This document shows, piece by piece, positions 1 through 7,292 of a stretch of 34,190 nt of DNA. The position numbers were made by a program, and so were the translations under genes. The DNA is from Bacillota bacterium. GTDB lineage: Bacteria > Bacillota > Clostridia > Lachnospirales > Cellulosilyticaceae. The stretch covers positions 1 to 34,190 of the forward strand of contig JAEZJJ010000108.1 in the NCBI GenBank assembly GCA_023436395.1, written 5' to 3'. Under the pieces are notes generated by a model. It made no database searches. It was not told the DNA's origin and was given only the letters and a program-made list of their open reading frames with translations. The stretch's first letter is position 1; each line of letters opens with the position of its first letter.

Positions 1-745
1 GGTACGCAAGATATAACCATTGTACTGCTTCTTGGAAGTTTTCAGCTGGTCTTGATAAGTCAAATCCATACATTTGACCTAATTCTTTAAGTTCATTTAA
101 TGCTTTGATTTGTTCTGCTAATTCTTCGCAGTCTCTCATTGTTTCAGCAGTAAATGTTGCACCTTTTACTTCTTTATCTTTCATTTTATCTGCAATAAGT
201 CGATCAATACCGTAAAGAGCTACTCTTCTGTAGTCCCCAATGATACGTCCACGTCCATAAGCATCTGGAAGACCCGTTACAACACCTACTTTACGTGCTG
301 TACGAATATCTTTATTGTAAACATCAAATACACCTTGGTTGTGTGTTTTTCTATATTTAGTAAAGATTTCTTTCATTTCTGGGTCTACTTCGTAGTCATA
401 GGCATGTAATGCATTTTCTACAACTCTCATTCCACCAAATGGATGGCAACTTCTAACAAGTGGTGCATCTGTTTGAAGACCTACGATTTTCTCTTTGTCT
501 TTATTGATATATCCTGCTGCATGAGAAGTAATGGTTGCAATTGTTTTTGTATCTGCAAAACATCCTCTTTCTCTTTCTTTTACCATAAGTTCACTTAATT
601 GTTCCCAAAGATCTGTTGTATCCTTTGTTGGTCCAGCAAGGAAACTATCATCTCCTGTATACTCTGTGTAGTTGTTAACAATGAAGTCTCTTACATTAAT
701 TTCGTTTTCCCATTTACCTGATTTAAAGTTTCTCCAATGTGTCAT
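1..745 (-). CDS. pflB: Formate C-acetyltransferase (pyruvate formate-lyase), N-terminal part
   Basis: This is the N-terminal 248 codons of a glycyl-radical pyruvate formate-lyase, which converts pyruvate and CoA to formate and acetyl-CoA in anaerobic fermentation. The gene runs off the left edge, so the catalytic cysteine pair and C-terminal glycine-radical loop are outside the window. Reverse translation gives MTHWRNFKSGKW, then INVRDFI and YTEYTGDDSFLAGPT, then HPFGGMRVVENAL and GRGRIIGDYRRVALYG, all typical of PflB. The start chosen is the ATG at 743-745. An in-frame GTG at 749-751 is an alternative, and the frame stays open to a TAG at 785-787. No Shine-Dalgarno sequence lies directly before either codon; the only strong one is separated from the start by a hairpin (see the leader entry). 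It is downstream of mgsA on the same strand, with about 210 bases between. Confidence 0.95.
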   Translation of the reverse strand, partial: MTHWRNFKSGKWENEINVRDFIVNNYTEYTGDDSFLAGPTKDTTDLWEQLSELMVKERERGCFADTKTIATITSHAAGYINKDKEKIVGLQTDAPLVRSCHPFGGMRVVENALHAYDYEVDPEMKEIFTKYRKTHNQGVFDVYNKDIRTARKVGVVTGLPDAYGRGRIIGDYRRVALYGIDRLIADKMKDKEVKGATFTAETMRDCEELAEQIKALNELKELGQMYGFDLSRPAENFQEAVQWLYLAY

Positions 746-800
746 ATGCACGGTAGAAGTGATTAGTCCACTGACTATTCCCTTCTACTTCACCCCCTTT
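743..800 (-). promoter_or_regulatory. pflB leader: Shine-Dalgarno sequence separated from the start codon by a hairpin
   Basis: Reading the minus strand, a near-ideal Shine-Dalgarno sequence AAGGGGGTGA lies at 799-790, about 45 bases before the ATG. Between them is a hairpin. GTAGAAG (788-782) pairs with CTTCTAC (759-753). A G-A mismatch, two pairs (780-761, 779-762) and an A-A mismatch follow. TAGTC (777-773) then pairs with GACTA (768-764) around an AGTG loop. If folded, 11 bases (TGAA plus CGTGCAT) separate the GGGGG core from the ATG, an acceptable spacing. The pairing is seen directly; its role in initiation is inferred. Confidence 0.7.
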
Positions 801-807
801 GAAGTAA

Positions 808-836
808 ATTATAATGTATGTTGATTGAAATGAATT
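808..836 (-). promoter_or_regulatory. Probable pflB promoter
   Basis: A perfect -10 hexamer TATAAT (minus strand, 813-808) has only a weak -35 (AATTCA, 836-831) at 17-base spacing. The predicted transcript would start near 801, so the mRNA would begin almost at the Shine-Dalgarno sequence. The poor -35 would fit a promoter needing an activator, but that is inference. Confidence 0.5.
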
Positions 837-838
837 AT

Positions 839-853
839 TGTATACAGTATACA
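839..853. promoter_or_regulatory. Perfect 15-bp palindrome upstream of the pflB promoter
   Basis: TGTATAC-A-GTATACA is a perfect inverted repeat centred at 846, about 45 bases upstream of the inferred pflB start site and next to its weak -35. Its size and position are those of a regulator operator. It does not match the CcpA, Rex or FNR consensus as I know them; the odd-length TGTATAC half-sites look more GntR-like. The regulator is unknown. Confidence 0.45.
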
Positions 854-955
854 TAACTCATTATTAATAATTTACCATAAATCAGGTGATTTGTGCAATA
901 GAAAGTACTACTTAATAATAATTATGAATAATCTTTATTTTTTTGTCATATCTAA

Positions 956-1447
956 TCATATTAATTCTTCGTCATTTGCATAGGCCTGAGTTCTTAAATG
1001 AATACGTTTTGCATAGTCAATAATTTTACGTTCATATGTTTCATCCATTAATGGGGATTGAATGAGAAAATCTGCTGTTGATTGATTGGTTGCTACAGGA
1101 ATATCATATAAAGCTGCTATACGTAGTAGTGCTTTGACATCAGGATCATGTGGCTGAGATGCTAATGGATCCCAGAAGAAAATCATAAAATCTATTTTAC
1201 ATTCCACAATACGAGCCCCAATTTGCTGGTCTCCGCCTAAGGGTCCACTATTAAACGCCGTAATAGGCAAATCAGTTTCAGCAGCAATCAGTTTAGCTGT
1301 TGTACCTGTTCCACAAAGAAAATGCCTACTTAATTTATCTTTATTATTTTTTGCCCATTCAATGATATCGCTTTTTCTATTATCATGAGCAATGAGTGCA
1401 ATACTTTTTTGTTTTGCCATTTTTACAATTTGATAATCTTTGTCCAT
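956..1447 (-). CDS. mgsA: Methylglyoxal synthase
   Basis: Methylglyoxal synthase converts dihydroxyacetone phosphate to methylglyoxal and phosphate, a bypass of lower glycolysis that relieves sugar-phosphate overload. The 163-residue product carries the family signatures: IALIAHDNRK near residue 16, CGTGTTAKLI near 45, SGPLGGDQQIGA near 67 and FFWDPLASQPHDPDVKALLR near 90. The phosphate-binding and catalytic aspartate segments are therefore intact. The N terminus is a little longer than in E. coli MgsA. The start is supported by GGAAGGGG seven bases upstream; an internal Met10 lacks such a site. It lies between the helicase gene and pflB on the same strand, an arrangement that puts a glycolytic overflow enzyme beside the main pyruvate-splitting enzyme. 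Confidence 0.95.
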   Translation of the reverse strand: MDKDYQIVKMAKQKSIALIAHDNRKSDIIEWAKNNKDKLSRHFLCGTGTTAKLIAAETDLPITAFNSGPLGGDQQIGARIVECKIDFMIFFWDPLASQPHDPDVKALLRIAALYDIPVATNQSTADFLIQSPLMDETYERKIIDYAKRIHLRTQAYANDEELI

Positions 1448-1505
1448 GTTTATTCCCCTTCCTTATTTCCCAGTTTACTTTAATGTTCTTAACTATCTTA
1501 TTATA

Positions 1506-4010
1506 TTATATCTCACTTTTTGATGTGCAACTACAGTGTTTAACCATTTTATATCTCTCGCTAATTTGGTCAATAAAAATGCTTTTTTTAGCTTCTTGAT
1601 GATAAGAAATAAATAATCTTTTCTTAGCTCTTGTAAGTGCTACATAAAATAATCGCATTTCTTCTCCTAACTGTTGTTCTTTTAAACTTCTATAAGAAGG
1701 AAAAGTACGATCATTGCATCCTGCAATGTAGACCTCATCAAATTCTAGCCCCTTTGCTTGATGTACTGTAATAATAGGGATTCTCCCCTTGAACAAGTCA
1801 CTCTGCTCGATTTCACTATAATGCATGGCTGAAAAAGCCAATAGATTAATCATATTATCCTGATAAGAAAGATGATCATCTTCTAAAAGACTTGCTATAC
1901 GGTATAAATTTCTTATACTTTCTATCTGTGAGGCACTATAATAATTTTTAAAATCACATGTATTCATTAAAAAAGTAATACCTTCTGATAAAGAATGCCC
2001 TAATAAATACCCTTTTATTTTACTCAGTTTTTCCCTATATTCATTTAAATAACATCCATAGGCTTCAATTTTTTCTAATCGTTCTTGTTTTTTTTCTTCA
2101 ATGCGTTCTAAGAGATGGACAAGCACTTCACTTGTGGCTAAAATATCTTGCATCGCATTATGTGTAGGTGTCGTTTCAGTCCTAATGAGCTGAGATAGTG
2201 TTACTAACTTATGGTTACTTAACTTAGGATAGACCTTATAAGCTAAATCTAACGTATCATAAACGTTTTCATCTTCTATAGGTGGCAATTTATAACGACT
2301 CATCATGCTTTTAATAATCTGTAAGTCATAATTGACATTATGCCCTACTATGACTGCATCCTGTATAAAGGTAGCTAATTGCCTTAATGCTTCTTCTGGC
2401 GCCATTCCTTCACGTTCTAGTTGTTCATCGGAAAAACCATGCACATAATAAGAATCTCCTACAGACTGAGTAGGCTTTAATAACACATTTAACTCATCCA
2501 CTACACCTCTTTTGCCGTAACGAATAGCTGCTATCTGAATAATATCATCTTTAGTTGTAGATAATCCTGTAGACTCTACATCTAAGACCACTATCTTTTC
2601 ATGTACATATGCCTGAGATAAAGATGCATAAGGATCCTTGGAATCACTTTTAAACCAATCATGTAAATACATATAACAGGACTTACAATTTCTAAGTTCT
2701 TTAAGTAACCACTCTGGCATATTTAAGTAAGGATGTCCCCCTAGTTTTAATAGTACATGACCATTTCTATCATTTATACTATATTCAAAAAAAGCTAATA
2801 AATCCTTTACCTCTTTTTTTCTAAAAAACTTAGTATCCTCAATTACTGTAGCTTCTAGTCCATGCTTATTGAAATGATGGGCAATCTTCTTGGCATACTC
2901 ATTGGTTCTGGTTAATATGGCTATGCTCTCTGTCCTTTCCTTACTTTCTCTCACTGCCTGTTCTAAATGTAAAATCTCCTGCTCTTTTGTAGCTGCTTCT
3001 ATAAGACTAATCTTCTCTCCTTCACAAGTCGCCTTAGGGATAGATTGCATAGGGTATAATCTACTACTTGCTATATAACCATTTGCTGCTTCTAAAAGAT
3101 TCCTAGTGGAACGGTAATTAATTGTGAGTTGAATCTCTAGTGGCTGAAAATCTTGCCTATATTCTGCTGTCATCTGGTGAGGATTAGAACCTCGCCATTC
3201 ATAAATCGTTTGATTAAAATCTCCAAATAGAGAAAGTTGTTTACCTGCTAATAGCTTTAAAATGTCATACTCTCTACTACTTGTATCTTGCATCTCATCT
3301 ACCTGGATGACTGCGTATTTACTTCTCCATTTCATTAAAATTTCAGGTTGTTCCAACAAATATTTAGCTTCAACAATAAGGTCCATAAAATCAATACAGT
3401 TATTTTCTAATAAGTAGCGTCTATATGTATTGAGTATTTTTAAACCAAAACGCCTCAAAAACATATCTTCTCTTCTTAATCTACCTACTTGTTCTTGATT
3501 CTTAAAATAATCTTCAATAATGGTTTTATAATGATAACGTTGTTCCGTTGGAAAGGATAGACTATGCCTTTTAATATTTTCAAGAAAACTAACAACTTGT
3601 TGGTAGCTAATCCCATCATCATTTAGCCTATTGGTCACTATGATTTTTTCTACAATCGCTAAGCTATCGGTTTCATCTATTAATGTACATGGAAATGAAA
3701 AATGCGAACTTTCTTTTTCATGATTAATTAAGTAATAGCAAAATGAATGAAATGTCTTGATTGTTATTTGATCAACTACTTCTGGGATGTAAAGTTTAAT
3801 ACGCTCCTTCATTTCTTTAGCAGCTTTATTAGTAAAGGTTAAGCACAAAATGCGCTCTGGACTTTGCTGTTGTATTAAAGAAACTGTTCGGAGTGCAATC
3901 ACTTTTGTTTTACCGGTTCCTGCTGGTGCTAAGACAAGTAAATTTTGATTTAATATATCTACAGCCTCTTTTTGCTCTCTATTTAAACTGTTATAATCTT
4001 GCTCAAACAT
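1506..4010 (-). CDS. UvrD/PcrA-type superfamily 1 helicase with an embedded DEDDh 3'-5' exonuclease domain
   Basis: The protein is a fusion. Numbered on the longest frame (840 residues), helicase motif I APAGTGKT is at 34-41, motif Ia LTFTNKAA at 63-70, the Walker B VDEMQD at 243-248, FGDFNQTIYEWRG at 268-280 and NYRSTRN at 304-310. A DnaQ-like exonuclease follows at about 478-640: Exo I DVESTG (D483, E485), Exo II GHNVNYD (D568), Exo III HNAMQD (H623, D628). The helicase then resumes with VHQAKGLEF at 755-763 and YVALTRAKKRLF at 795-806. All motif residues look intact, so it should be an ATP-driven translocase with nuclease activity; the substrate is unknown. The longest frame starts at 4028, but AGAGGTGAT lies just before the seventh codon, so I start at MFEQDYNS (834 residues). 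It is divergent from the methyltransferase gene and lies upstream of mgsA. Confidence 0.9.
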   Translation of the reverse strand: MFEQDYNSLNREQKEAVDILNQNLLVLAPAGTGKTKVIALRTVSLIQQQSPERILCLTFTNKAAKEMKERIKLYIPEVVDQITIKTFHSFCYYLINHEKESSHFSFPCTLIDETDSLAIVEKIIVTNRLNDDGISYQQVVSFLENIKRHSLSFPTEQRYHYKTIIEDYFKNQEQVGRLRREDMFLRRFGLKILNTYRRYLLENNCIDFMDLIVEAKYLLEQPEILMKWRSKYAVIQVDEMQDTSSREYDILKLLAGKQLSLFGDFNQTIYEWRGSNPHQMTAEYRQDFQPLEIQLTINYRSTRNLLEAANGYIASSRLYPMQSIPKATCEGEKISLIEAATKEQEILHLEQAVRESKERTESIAILTRTNEYAKKIAHHFNKHGLEATVIEDTKFFRKKEVKDLLAFFEYSINDRNGHVLLKLGGHPYLNMPEWLLKELRNCKSCYMYLHDWFKSDSKDPYASLSQAYVHEKIVVLDVESTGLSTTKDDIIQIAAIRYGKRGVVDELNVLLKPTQSVGDSYYVHGFSDEQLEREGMAPEEALRQLATFIQDAVIVGHNVNYDLQIIKSMMSRYKLPPIEDENVYDTLDLAYKVYPKLSNHKLVTLSQLIRTETTPTHNAMQDILATSEVLVHLLERIEEKKQERLEKIEAYGCYLNEYREKLSKIKGYLLGHSLSEGITFLMNTCDFKNYYSASQIESIRNLYRIASLLEDDHLSYQDNMINLLAFSAMHYSEIEQSDLFKGRIPIITVHQAKGLEFDEVYIAGCNDRTFPSYRSLKEQQLGEEMRLFYVALTRAKKRLFISYHQEAKKSIFIDQISERYKMVKHCSCTSKSEI

Positions 4011-4032
4011 TTCATCACCTCTTTTCATTGGT

Positions 4033-4041
4033 ATTATACCA
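4033..4041 (-). promoter_or_regulatory. Probable extended -10 promoter of the helicase-exonuclease gene
   Basis: The minus strand reads TGGTATAAT here, an extended -10 with no convincing -35. It lies 23-31 bases before the chosen start codon at 4010 and back to back with the plus-strand promoter. Confidence 0.45.
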
Positions 4042-4065
4042 CACCATCCAAAGCCTAGCTAATGA

Positions 4066-4094
4066 TTGATATTACAAGTATTTTGTGCTATAAT
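4066..4094 (+). promoter_or_regulatory. Sigma-A-type promoter of the methyltransferase-nuclease operon
   Basis: TTGATA (4066-4071) and TATAAT (4089-4094) are separated by exactly 17 bases, a near-consensus vegetative promoter. Transcription should start near 4101, about 37 bases before the start codon of the methyltransferase gene. Confidence 0.75.
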
Positions 4095-4137
4095 TTGCAC
4101 CATGAATTTATATTTCACAAAGATAATGGAGTAATTT

Positions 4138-5301
4138 ATGAATACATTAATCGAGCTTATTTCAACTTCAATTAAAGAGCATACCTTTATTCGTTGCATC
4201 TGGAGCAATCCACGTCAATCTTCAGACTGTAAAAAAATAGTTATTCGCCCTATTGTTATTAGGGACAAACTATGTTATCAAATTTCTAAAACAATTGGTA
4301 CGAAAGAATACCATGAGAACTTATCTGCTGAAGCACTCCTTCCTTGGATTTTAACAGATTGTTCTATTTTTAAACAGTTTCAACTTTTTACTGTTACCAA
4401 TGATTATCATGGGTTAATTAATAAAAAAGGGAATATTACACTTAAAAAATCTGCACCAAGCTTAAAAGCACCAGCTTCTCTTTCTCATAATAGACAAAAA
4501 AAGTATATTTTAGACAGCCCCTCTTCTATGCTTTTTTTAAAAGCATTAGGTCTTATGGACGAGTCAGGTCAAATCAAACCTTCTAAATATGATAAATACA
4601 AACAAATTAATCGTTATTTAGAAATAGTCGCTGATAGCATCTCTGAATTGCCACAGAAAAAACTACGTATTATTGATTTTGGTTGTGGCAAATCTTATTT
4701 AACTTTTGCCCTCTATCACTATCTTACTGTTCTTTTAGAAAAAGAGGTTGAAGTAATCGGTCTTGATCTTAAAGAAGATGTTATTTCTTTTTGTAAAGAT
4801 TTAGCTCACAAACTCAACTATACAAAGCTTTACTTTCAAGTAGGGGATATTGGCCAGTATACGACAAATCAACCTATAGATATGGTCGTTTCTCTTCATG
4901 CATGTAATACAGCTACTGATGCTGCCCTTGAAAAAGCTATTCATTGGGGAAGTAAAATCATTTTTGCTGTTCCTTGTTGCCATCATGAAGCTTATACTCA
5001 AATTAAAAATGATACTTTAAATCCTATCTTAAAACATGGCATCCTTAAAGAACGTATTGCAGCATTAGTCACAGATGGACTTCGTGCCCAACTACTAGAA
5101 GCAGTTGGTTATCGCGTCAATATGATTGAATTCATTGATATGACACATACGCCTAAAAATATTCTTATTAAAGCTGTTCTTAAAACGAATCATGCCTTTG
5201 ATCAAGCTTCCTATAAAAATTATCAAAATGCCACTGATATGCTTAACTTAGATTTAAGTCTTGCCAAGATGTTAAAGCATACCTTAAACGAAGAGGTATA
5301 G
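4138..5301 (+). CDS. Class I SAM-dependent methyltransferase, Trm13/METTL25-like fold group
   Basis: The first 160 or so of 387 residues form an unrecognised N-terminal region. The Rossmann methyltransferase domain follows: SAM-binding loop IIDFGCGKSYLTF at 178-190, acidic strand end VIGLDLK at 206-212, SLHACNTATD at 252-261 and PCCHHE at 279-284. The HAC-and-CCHH arrangement is seen in methyltransferases grouped with PF13679, which includes eukaryotic METTL25-like proteins and resembles tRNA methylase Trm13. This suggests an RNA substrate, which is inference. A good promoter lies upstream, GGAG sits seven bases before the ATG, and the downstream nuclease gene starts three bases after the stop. 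No specific substrate can be named. Confidence 0.8.
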   Translation: MNTLIELISTSIKEHTFIRCIWSNPRQSSDCKKIVIRPIVIRDKLCYQISKTIGTKEYHENLSAEALLPWILTDCSIFKQFQLFTVTNDYHGLINKKGNITLKKSAPSLKAPASLSHNRQKKYILDSPSSMLFLKALGLMDESGQIKPSKYDKYKQINRYLEIVADSISELPQKKLRIIDFGCGKSYLTFALYHYLTVLLEKEVEVIGLDLKEDVISFCKDLAHKLNYTKLYFQVGDIGQYTTNQPIDMVVSLHACNTATDAALEKAIHWGSKIIFAVPCCHHEAYTQIKNDTLNPILKHGILKERIAALVTDGLRAQLLEAVGYRVNMIEFIDMTHTPKNILIKAVLKTNHAFDQASYKNYQNATDMLNLDLSLAKMLKHTLNEEV

Positions 5302-5304
5302 ATA

Positions 5305-6324
5305 ATGACTGCTGTTCTTTTTGATAAAAAACATTTTTTATTTGATATTGAAACAAGTGGTCTCAATAAACAAACTGACCATATTATTTGTATTGGCATC
5401 AGCTTTATTAATGATGAAAATGAAATTGTAAATAAACAATGGTCACTTCAGGTACCTGAAGAAGAAAAGGACCTCCTCAATCAATTTTTAGCATTTATTA
5501 CTTCTTTTTCTCATGCCTATACCTATGGGGGGAAATTTTTTGATTGGCCCTTTCTATTAAATAGATGTCTTTACTATGAACTTGATATAACACACTTACA
5601 AAGAATACATGTCATTGATATGAAAAAGCACTTACACTATTTAGGAGCCACACGAACGCTTCTAGAAAATGCCTTAAATATTGTTCGCCAATTTACAACG
5701 AGTGGCAAATCATTAGTTAAAGTTTATAATACCTACAAAAATTGCAGTGAATCTATCTATCTCTCCCTGATTTTAGGACATAATCAAGATGAACTCCGCA
5801 GCCTTCTAGGATTTTATGAACTCTATCAAATCCTGTACCAACTACAACACTTTAAATGCATAGAGATCAAGCAATCTTCTAACTCCCTAGATTTCATCTT
5901 AGAGGTTCCCTATGCTTTTATAACTGACTTTGAGGGACATTATAAGCATATTACTCTAAATTGGAAAAGTCATACACCGCACTTAACGATACAAGTAGCT
6001 TTTTCTTATCTTACATTAAAGCAGTATCTTACACCTTACAAAGATTATTACTATATTCCTTCTCAGAATCAGTTAATGCATCGTTCCCTTGCTCATTTTA
6101 TTCCTGCCTGTGATAAGAGAAAAGTGAATAAAGAAGAGTGTGCAGTTGTTAAAGAGAGTGCCTATATACCACTCTTTACTACTCACAAACTTACATTGCC
6201 AATTTGGTATGATGCATCTCATATGCCCTATCTCTCTCTAGAAGATTTTTCTTTTTCTATTTTGGCGAATCAGCTCTTTGCTCTATTTTTCTCTTCTATT
6301 CATAACAAAAAACATGCATCCTAG
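5305..6324 (+). CDS. YprB-like ribonuclease H-fold (DEDD) exonuclease
   Basis: The 339-residue protein begins with an RNase H-like exonuclease domain of the YprB type (PF13482): FDIETSGL with D14 and E16, the second acidic motif GGKFFDWPFL (D80), and GHNQDELRSL (D162) before a helical stretch ending near residue 180. The rest, about 160 residues, is not recognised. Members of this family are predicted 3'-5' nucleases of unknown substrate. The gene follows the methyltransferase by three bases, and its ribosome-binding sequence AAGAGGTA lies in the tail of that gene, so translation is probably coupled. The stop codon falls inside the hairpin that ends the convergent operon. Confidence 0.8.
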   Translation: MTAVLFDKKHFLFDIETSGLNKQTDHIICIGISFINDENEIVNKQWSLQVPEEEKDLLNQFLAFITSFSHAYTYGGKFFDWPFLLNRCLYYELDITHLQRIHVIDMKKHLHYLGATRTLLENALNIVRQFTTSGKSLVKVYNTYKNCSESIYLSLILGHNQDELRSLLGFYELYQILYQLQHFKCIEIKQSSNSLDFILEVPYAFITDFEGHYKHITLNWKSHTPHLTIQVAFSYLTLKQYLTPYKDYYYIPSQNQLMHRSLAHFIPACDKRKVNKEECAVVKESAYIPLFTTHKLTLPIWYDASHMPYLSLEDFSFSILANQLFALFFSSIHNKKHAS

Positions 6325-6344
6325 TATTTCTAGTGATGCATGTT
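6311..6344 (-). terminator. Intrinsic terminator of the rpiR-cheR operon, shared with the convergent nuclease gene
   Basis: AACATGCATC (6311-6320) pairs with GATGCATGTT (6335-6344), and CTAG/CTAG extends the stem. On the minus strand the hairpin is followed by a run of T, a classic intrinsic terminator. On the plus strand the following sequence is less T-rich, so termination there would be weaker. The plus-strand stop codon (6322-6324) lies within it. Confidence 0.8.
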
Positions 6345-6350
6345 CTATGA

Positions 6351-6476
6351 TTATTTCTTATCCTTTGACTCTTGCTTGGCTTCATGCTCTTTAGTTGCTT
6401 TAATAAAAGCACTTAATTCTTTAATTGCCTCATCCCATGTCTTAGGTTTCTTATCAGATTGTGCTAATTTGTCCAT
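6351..6476 (-). CDS. Small lysine-rich protein of unknown function (41 residues)
   Basis: This is an open frame of 41 codons plus a TAA stop. It begins MDKLAQSDKKPK, continues TWDEAIKELSAFIKAT and ends in a charged lysine/glutamate tail. A strong ribosome-binding sequence AGAGGAG sits eight bases before the ATG. The gene lies 24 bases after cheR, and the operon terminator follows it directly. No signal peptide or membrane segment is visible. The central segment looks amphipathic and helical, suggesting a small soluble or binding protein. I do not recognise a family. Position, ribosome-binding site and uninterrupted frame support a real gene. Confidence 0.7.
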   Translation of the reverse strand: MDKLAQSDKKPKTWDEAIKELSAFIKATKEHEAKQESKDKK

Positions 6477-6500
6477 TCTATTAACTCCTCTTACAATACA

Positions 6501-7280
6501 CTACTTATTTGTCGTTGCTTTTTGATAAAAAAAGATCTTATTAGGCTCAAATCCAAACTCTTGGCACATAATAATTTGTTCTGTACTTCCTACAAATAAG
6601 ATCCCTTCTTCCACCAAAGCTTCATTAAATTTATGATAAATTTCTTTTTTTGCTTCTTCTGTAAAATAGATAAGTACATTACGACACACAATAAGATCCA
6701 TTCCTTTTGGGTAAGGATCCTTCAATAAATTATGTTGTTTAAAAGTAATACACTTCTTAATTTGATCTGAAATATAAAAATTACCCTTTTCCTCTTTCAT
6801 ATACATCTCTTTAAAATGCTTAGGCATATTAATCATATTTCGACTATTATATACACCTTCTTGGGCTTTAGCTAATACTTCTTTATCTATATCCGTTGCC
6901 AATATTTGAATTTGATTAAGCGGCACAAGCTTAGAAAGAACCATTGCTAAAGAATAGGGCTCATCACCTGTAGAACAAGCTGCACTCCATATTTTAATGG
7001 TTTTCTTTTTACCTAATAACAATGGAAAAATATGCTGTTCTAAAATATCCCACTGAGAAGGATTTCTAAAAAATTCTGTTACATTAATCGTTAAATAAGT
7101 AATAAAATCCTCAAGAATTTTATGATCCTTCTTTAGAAGTTGTACATACTCCTCATATCCATTACATGAATGCTTTTTAATCAGTGCGTCAATGCGCCTT
7201 TTCATTTGATTTTCTTTATATGCCGATAGATTAATACTTGTTAAATTTAAAACCTGTTCTTTAAACCCCTCATAATTCAT
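6501..7280 (-). CDS. cheR: CheR-type protein-glutamate O-methyltransferase
   Basis: CheR methylates glutamates on chemoreceptors, using S-adenosylmethionine, to adapt chemotaxis signalling. The 259-residue protein has the helical N-terminal domain (to about 75) with VTEFFRNPSQWD at 67-78. The catalytic domain carries IWSAACSTGDEPYSLAM at 97-113, ILATDIDKEVLAKA at 126-139, and DLIVCRNVLIYF plus GSTEQI near the C terminus. Length and motif order are normal for stand-alone CheR. It follows ispH by 12 bases and precedes the 41-residue gene. No other chemotaxis gene is in the window, so this is an orphan copy in a housekeeping operon. Its partner receptor cannot be named. Confidence 0.92.
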   Translation of the reverse strand: MNYEGFKEQVLNLTSINLSAYKENQMKRRIDALIKKHSCNGYEEYVQLLKKDHKILEDFITYLTINVTEFFRNPSQWDILEQHIFPLLLGKKKTIKIWSAACSTGDEPYSLAMVLSKLVPLNQIQILATDIDKEVLAKAQEGVYNSRNMINMPKHFKEMYMKEEKGNFYISDQIKKCITFKQHNLLKDPYPKGMDLIVCRNVLIYFTEEAKKEIYHKFNEALVEEGILFVGSTEQIIMCQEFGFEPNKIFFYQKATTNK

Positions 7281-7292
7281 TATTTTATCCCT

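Noticed and set aside
743..955. ZTP (pfl motif) riboswitch before pflB
   Set aside because: The motif was named for pfl genes, so I looked for it, but the leader is too short and has none of its conserved segments. The hairpin found is a simple stem between the Shine-Dalgarno sequence and the start.
4102..4134. Ten-codon leader ORF (MNLYFTKIME) before the methyltransferase
   Set aside because: It would start at or beside the transcription start, has no ribosome-binding site, and its stop overlaps the spacer before the next gene. It is most likely chance.
1506..6324. Phage-defence island
   Set aside because: Helicase, nuclease and methyltransferase together suggest defence, but there is no restriction, toxin, reverse-transcriptase or integrase gene, base composition is like the neighbours, and the genes are flanked by housekeeping genes.
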